The notes under the pieces were generated by a model. That model saw only the letters and a list, made by a program, of their open reading frames with translations. It ran no database searches and was not told the origin of the DNA. From positions 10,222-74,221 of the forward strand of contig CAZZHH010000012.1 in assembly GCA_964653595.1 (NCBI GenBank): 64,000 nt of DNA, in the 5' to 3' direction. Shown piece by piece: positions 61,839 through 64,000 of the stretch. Positions within the stretch are counted from its first letter, which is position 1; each line of letters opens with the position of its first letter. The DNA comes from JBAXTE01 sp964653595 (GTDB lineage Bacteria > Bacteroidota > Bacteroidia > Bacteroidales > WCHB1-69). The translations under genes and the position numbers were made by a program.

Positions 61839-62953
61839 TATTTCTGTATTAATTTCATTATTTGATCTACAATAAGTTCATCTGCATCCGGTGTTGCAAA
61901 ACGAGCAATGTTTGAAGATAAGATCTGTAATTTTTCCCCATCGTGGATTAAATCAATGGCTGTTTTTCCAAGGATATCAGGTGCATCTTTATCTTTAATA
62001 AATACAGCAGCATTTGCATCTGATAAAACTTTTGCATTTTTTGTTTGATGATCTTCCGACACATTTGGGGAAGGGATTAAAATAGTAGGTTTTTTCAAAC
62101 AACAAACTTCGGAAATAGAAAGAGCCCCTGCTCGAGAGACAACCAGATCGGCTATACTATATAGATAATCCATTCTTTTAACAAATGGCACCACCAATAT
62201 ACCCACTTTTTTTAGTTCAACCACCTCATCGGCAAGATGGTTATAAAATCGATCTCCGGTTTGCCAGACAACTTGGATATCGGCATTTTTAAAATCAGTT
62301 AATGAACCTTGCATGCTTTTATTGATGGTATAAGAACCAAGACTTCCTCCGATAACAGCAATTGTTTTTTTGAATGGGTTTAGATTAAAATAGTTAAATG
62401 CTGCTACGCTTTTAGGTTCAAAAGAGATAATCTCATTTCTTATTGGGTTTCCTGTAATCACTATTTTTTCTTTATCAAAAAATTGCTCCATATTCGGATA
62501 AGCAACGCAAATTGTGTTGGCCTTCTTTGCCAACATTTTATTTGTAATACCTGGATACGAATTTTGTTCTTGAATTAAAGTAGGGATTCCGAGTGTCGAA
62601 GCCATTTTAAGGGTTGGACCACTGGCATAGCCACCCACACCTACTACCACATTGGGGTTAAATTTTTTAACAATTTTTCTGGCTACAAGTAAACTGTTTA
62701 TGACTTTAAAAGGGAAAAGCAAGTTTTTGAGTATATTCTTAACGGTCAGTTTACGTTGCAATCCGGAAATTTTAATTCCAACGATTTTATAACCGGCTTC
62801 AGGCACCCGCTTCATTTCCATTCTATTTTTCGCACCTACGAATAGAATTTCTGCATCAGAAAATCGACGTTTGATGGCGTTGGCAATGGCTAGAGCAGGA
62901 AAAACATGACCTCCCGTACCCCCTCCACTAATGATAACTTTTATTTTTTTCAT
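61838..62953 (-). CDS. murG: UDP-N-acetylglucosamine--lipid I transferase
   Basis: Peripheral inner-membrane glycosyltransferase making lipid II. The 371-residue protein has GGGTGGHVFPALAIANAI near the start, VVGVGGYASGPTL, the second glycine loop AVIGGSLGS and the donor-site DLVVSRAGALSISE. All family signatures are present. It overlaps ftsW by 4 bases (ATGA) and abuts murC, so translation is coupled. Confidence 0.97.
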   Translation of the reverse strand: MKKIKVIISGGGTGGHVFPALAIANAIKRRFSDAEILFVGAKNRMEMKRVPEAGYKIVGIKISGLQRKLTVKNILKNLLFPFKVINSLLVARKIVKKFNPNVVVGVGGYASGPTLKMASTLGIPTLIQEQNSYPGITNKMLAKKANTICVAYPNMEQFFDKEKIVITGNPIRNEIISFEPKSVAAFNYFNLNPFKKTIAVIGGSLGSYTINKSMQGSLTDFKNADIQVVWQTGDRFYNHLADEVVELKKVGILVVPFVKRMDYLYSIADLVVSRAGALSISEVCCLKKPTILIPSPNVSEDHQTKNAKVLSDANAAVFIKDKDAPDILGKTAIDLIHDGEKLQILSSNIARFATPDADELIVDQIMKLIQK

Positions 62954-64000
62954 GACTCTTCAGATTTAATATTTTGAGTAGAATGTAACAGAGAAGTATC
63001 TTCCTTTTCAATCTCTTTGCTAACACTTAGGATAATGCCAAAAGAGATACAAGTAAACCAAATTGAGGTACCTCCCATACTCACCATTGGCAATGGCTGA
63101 CCGGTAACTGGCAACAAGTTAATAGCAACCATCATATTTATAAAAGCTTGAAATACAAGCATAAATGTGAGACCAAGAGCCAATAATGCACCAAATGTTC
63201 CGGGACTATTGGTGGCAATTTTTACTGCCCTAAAAATCAATATCAAATATGCCAATAACACTGAGATACCTCCTACTATACCATATTCTTCGATAATTAT
63301 TGCAAAGATAAAATCGCTATAAGGATGAGGTAAAAAATTTCGTTGCGAACTGTTTCCGGGTCCTTTACCCATAGGATAACCTGATGCAACCGCAATTTTT
63401 GCCTGATTGGATTGATAATTAGCATCTGCATCTGGGTTTCTAAAGTTTTCGATTCTATTTTTCCATGTTTCCGACCTTCCTTGATTAGACGAATTCATCA
63501 GATATGCAATAAATAAGGAAAAAGCCACCATTGCAACCACCGATAATACTAATATATGTTTTATGCTAACTCGTGCAATGAGCATCATAATCAAGCAGGT
63601 AAGAGCGAGCAACATAGCAGTAGATAAATTTGCAGGAAGAATTAGAGCAACTACAAAACCGATCATAATAACCACCGGAATAAATCCTTTTCGAAGATCT
63701 TTAATATACTCTTGTTTTACGGTAAGCATTCGAGCAAGATAGATTACCGTTGCCAATTTTGCAAAGTCAGAAGTTTGAAACGTAATGTTTAGCAAAGGAA
63801 TCATAATCCAACGGCTTGCATCATTTAGTTGAGAACCCGAAAAAAGAGTATACGCAAGCATCGGAATCGAGATGAAGATAAGAAGACCAGATATTCGAGC
63901 ATAGAAAGTATATTTAGCTAGATGAGTAAAAAACATAAGCACAAGTCCTAGCAAAACAATAACTAAATGACGGATTAAATAATACTCCGTATTTCCGCCT
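62950..64000 (-). CDS. ftsW: FtsW lipid II polymerase (5' end outside window)
   Basis: SEDS-family peptidoglycan glycosyltransferase of the divisome. About 350 C-terminal residues are visible and the frame is open to the right edge; the first visible residues (GGNTEYYLIRHLVIV) are internal, so the TTG at 63954 is not the start. Seen are multiple membrane helices and the SEDS motifs LNDASRWI, SDFAKLATVIYLARM, GKGPGNSSQRNFLPHPYSDF with the catalytic-loop Asp, and GQPLPMVSMGGTS. Its place before murG and murC is standard. Confidence 0.95.
   Translation of the reverse strand, partial: GGNTEYYLIRHLVIVLLGLVLMFFTHLAKYTFYARISGLLIFISIPMLAYTLFSGSQLNDASRWIMIPLLNITFQTSDFAKLATVIYLARMLTVKQEYIKDLRKGFIPVVIMIGFVVALILPANLSTAMLLALTCLIMMLIARVSIKHILVLSVVAMVAFSLFIAYLMNSSNQGRSETWKNRIENFRNPDADANYQSNQAKIAVASGYPMGKGPGNSSQRNFLPHPYSDFIFAIIIEEYGIVGGISVLLAYLILIFRAVKIATNSPGTFGALLALGLTFMLVFQAFINMMVAINLLPVTGQPLPMVSMGGTSIWFTCISFGIILSVSKEIEKEDTSLLHSTQNIKSEES

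Noticed and set aside
1..64000. CRISPR array, prophage or insertion sequence
   Set aside because: No regularly spaced repeats, phage structural genes, transposases or terminal inverted repeats were seen.

Overview
This is chromosomal DNA of a Gram-negative member of the Bacteroidota. It is AT-rich. It carries type IX secretion (T9SS) cargo and a porX-like regulator, a fused lpxC/fabZ gene, a TonB-dependent receptor with a carboxypeptidase-like N-terminal domain, and many sites matching the Bacteroidota -7 promoter element TAnnTTTG. Rubrerythrin, an FNR-like regulator with candidate iron-sulfur cysteines, and propionate/methylmalonyl-CoA genes fit an anaerobic or microaerobic life. No rRNA, phage, insertion sequence or CRISPR was recognised, so placement below phylum is not supported.

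Layout. 1-2123: recQ, cut by the left edge. 2413-4404: rubrerythrin, an RlpA/SPOR protein, and an intergenic region with hairpins. 4423-6257: a biotin carrier plus acyl-CoA carboxyltransferase pair. 6474-13501: a T9SS beta-helix protein, its neighbouring TonB receptor, small exported proteins and a low-complexity protein. 13636-16569: rhodanese, meaB and a long MORN-repeat protein. 16744-26168: ppiD-like chaperone, cysS, M28 peptidase, tilS, dsbD, a HAD phosphatase and a CAT-anticodon tRNA. 26350-29792: a membrane/spermidine-synthase-like fusion and a universal stress protein. 29902-37054: a five-gene dlt-like cassette. 37133-39954: DUF151 nuclease, fetB, fetA and an FNR-like regulator. 40498-45670: C10 peptidase and an AsmA-like protein. 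45985-49239: alanine dehydrogenase, tsaE, porX. 49456-56010: HD hydrolase, lpxD, lpxC/fabZ, lpxA, efp and a second lpxD-like gene. 56088-64000: yqeY, ftsZ, ftsA, ftsQ, murC, murG, ftsW (cut by the right edge), the distal half of a dcw cluster.

The most notable locus is 29902-37054. It encodes a DltA-like adenylation domain fused to a GNAT acetyltransferase, a carrier protein, two SGNH esterases (one with two LysM domains) and an MBOAT membrane acyltransferase. All DltABCD roles are represented in a bacterium that should have no teichoic acid. The simplest inference is a system that activates a small amino acid, possibly N-acetylates it, and transfers it across the inner membrane to an unidentified periplasmic or surface glycan. 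Other points of interest are a possible tiny gene or sRNA at 16610-16725, a hairpin-rich intergenic region at 4226-4347, an FNR-like sensor beside an iron exporter, two divergent LpxD copies, and an AsmA protein with an added coiled-coil tail.
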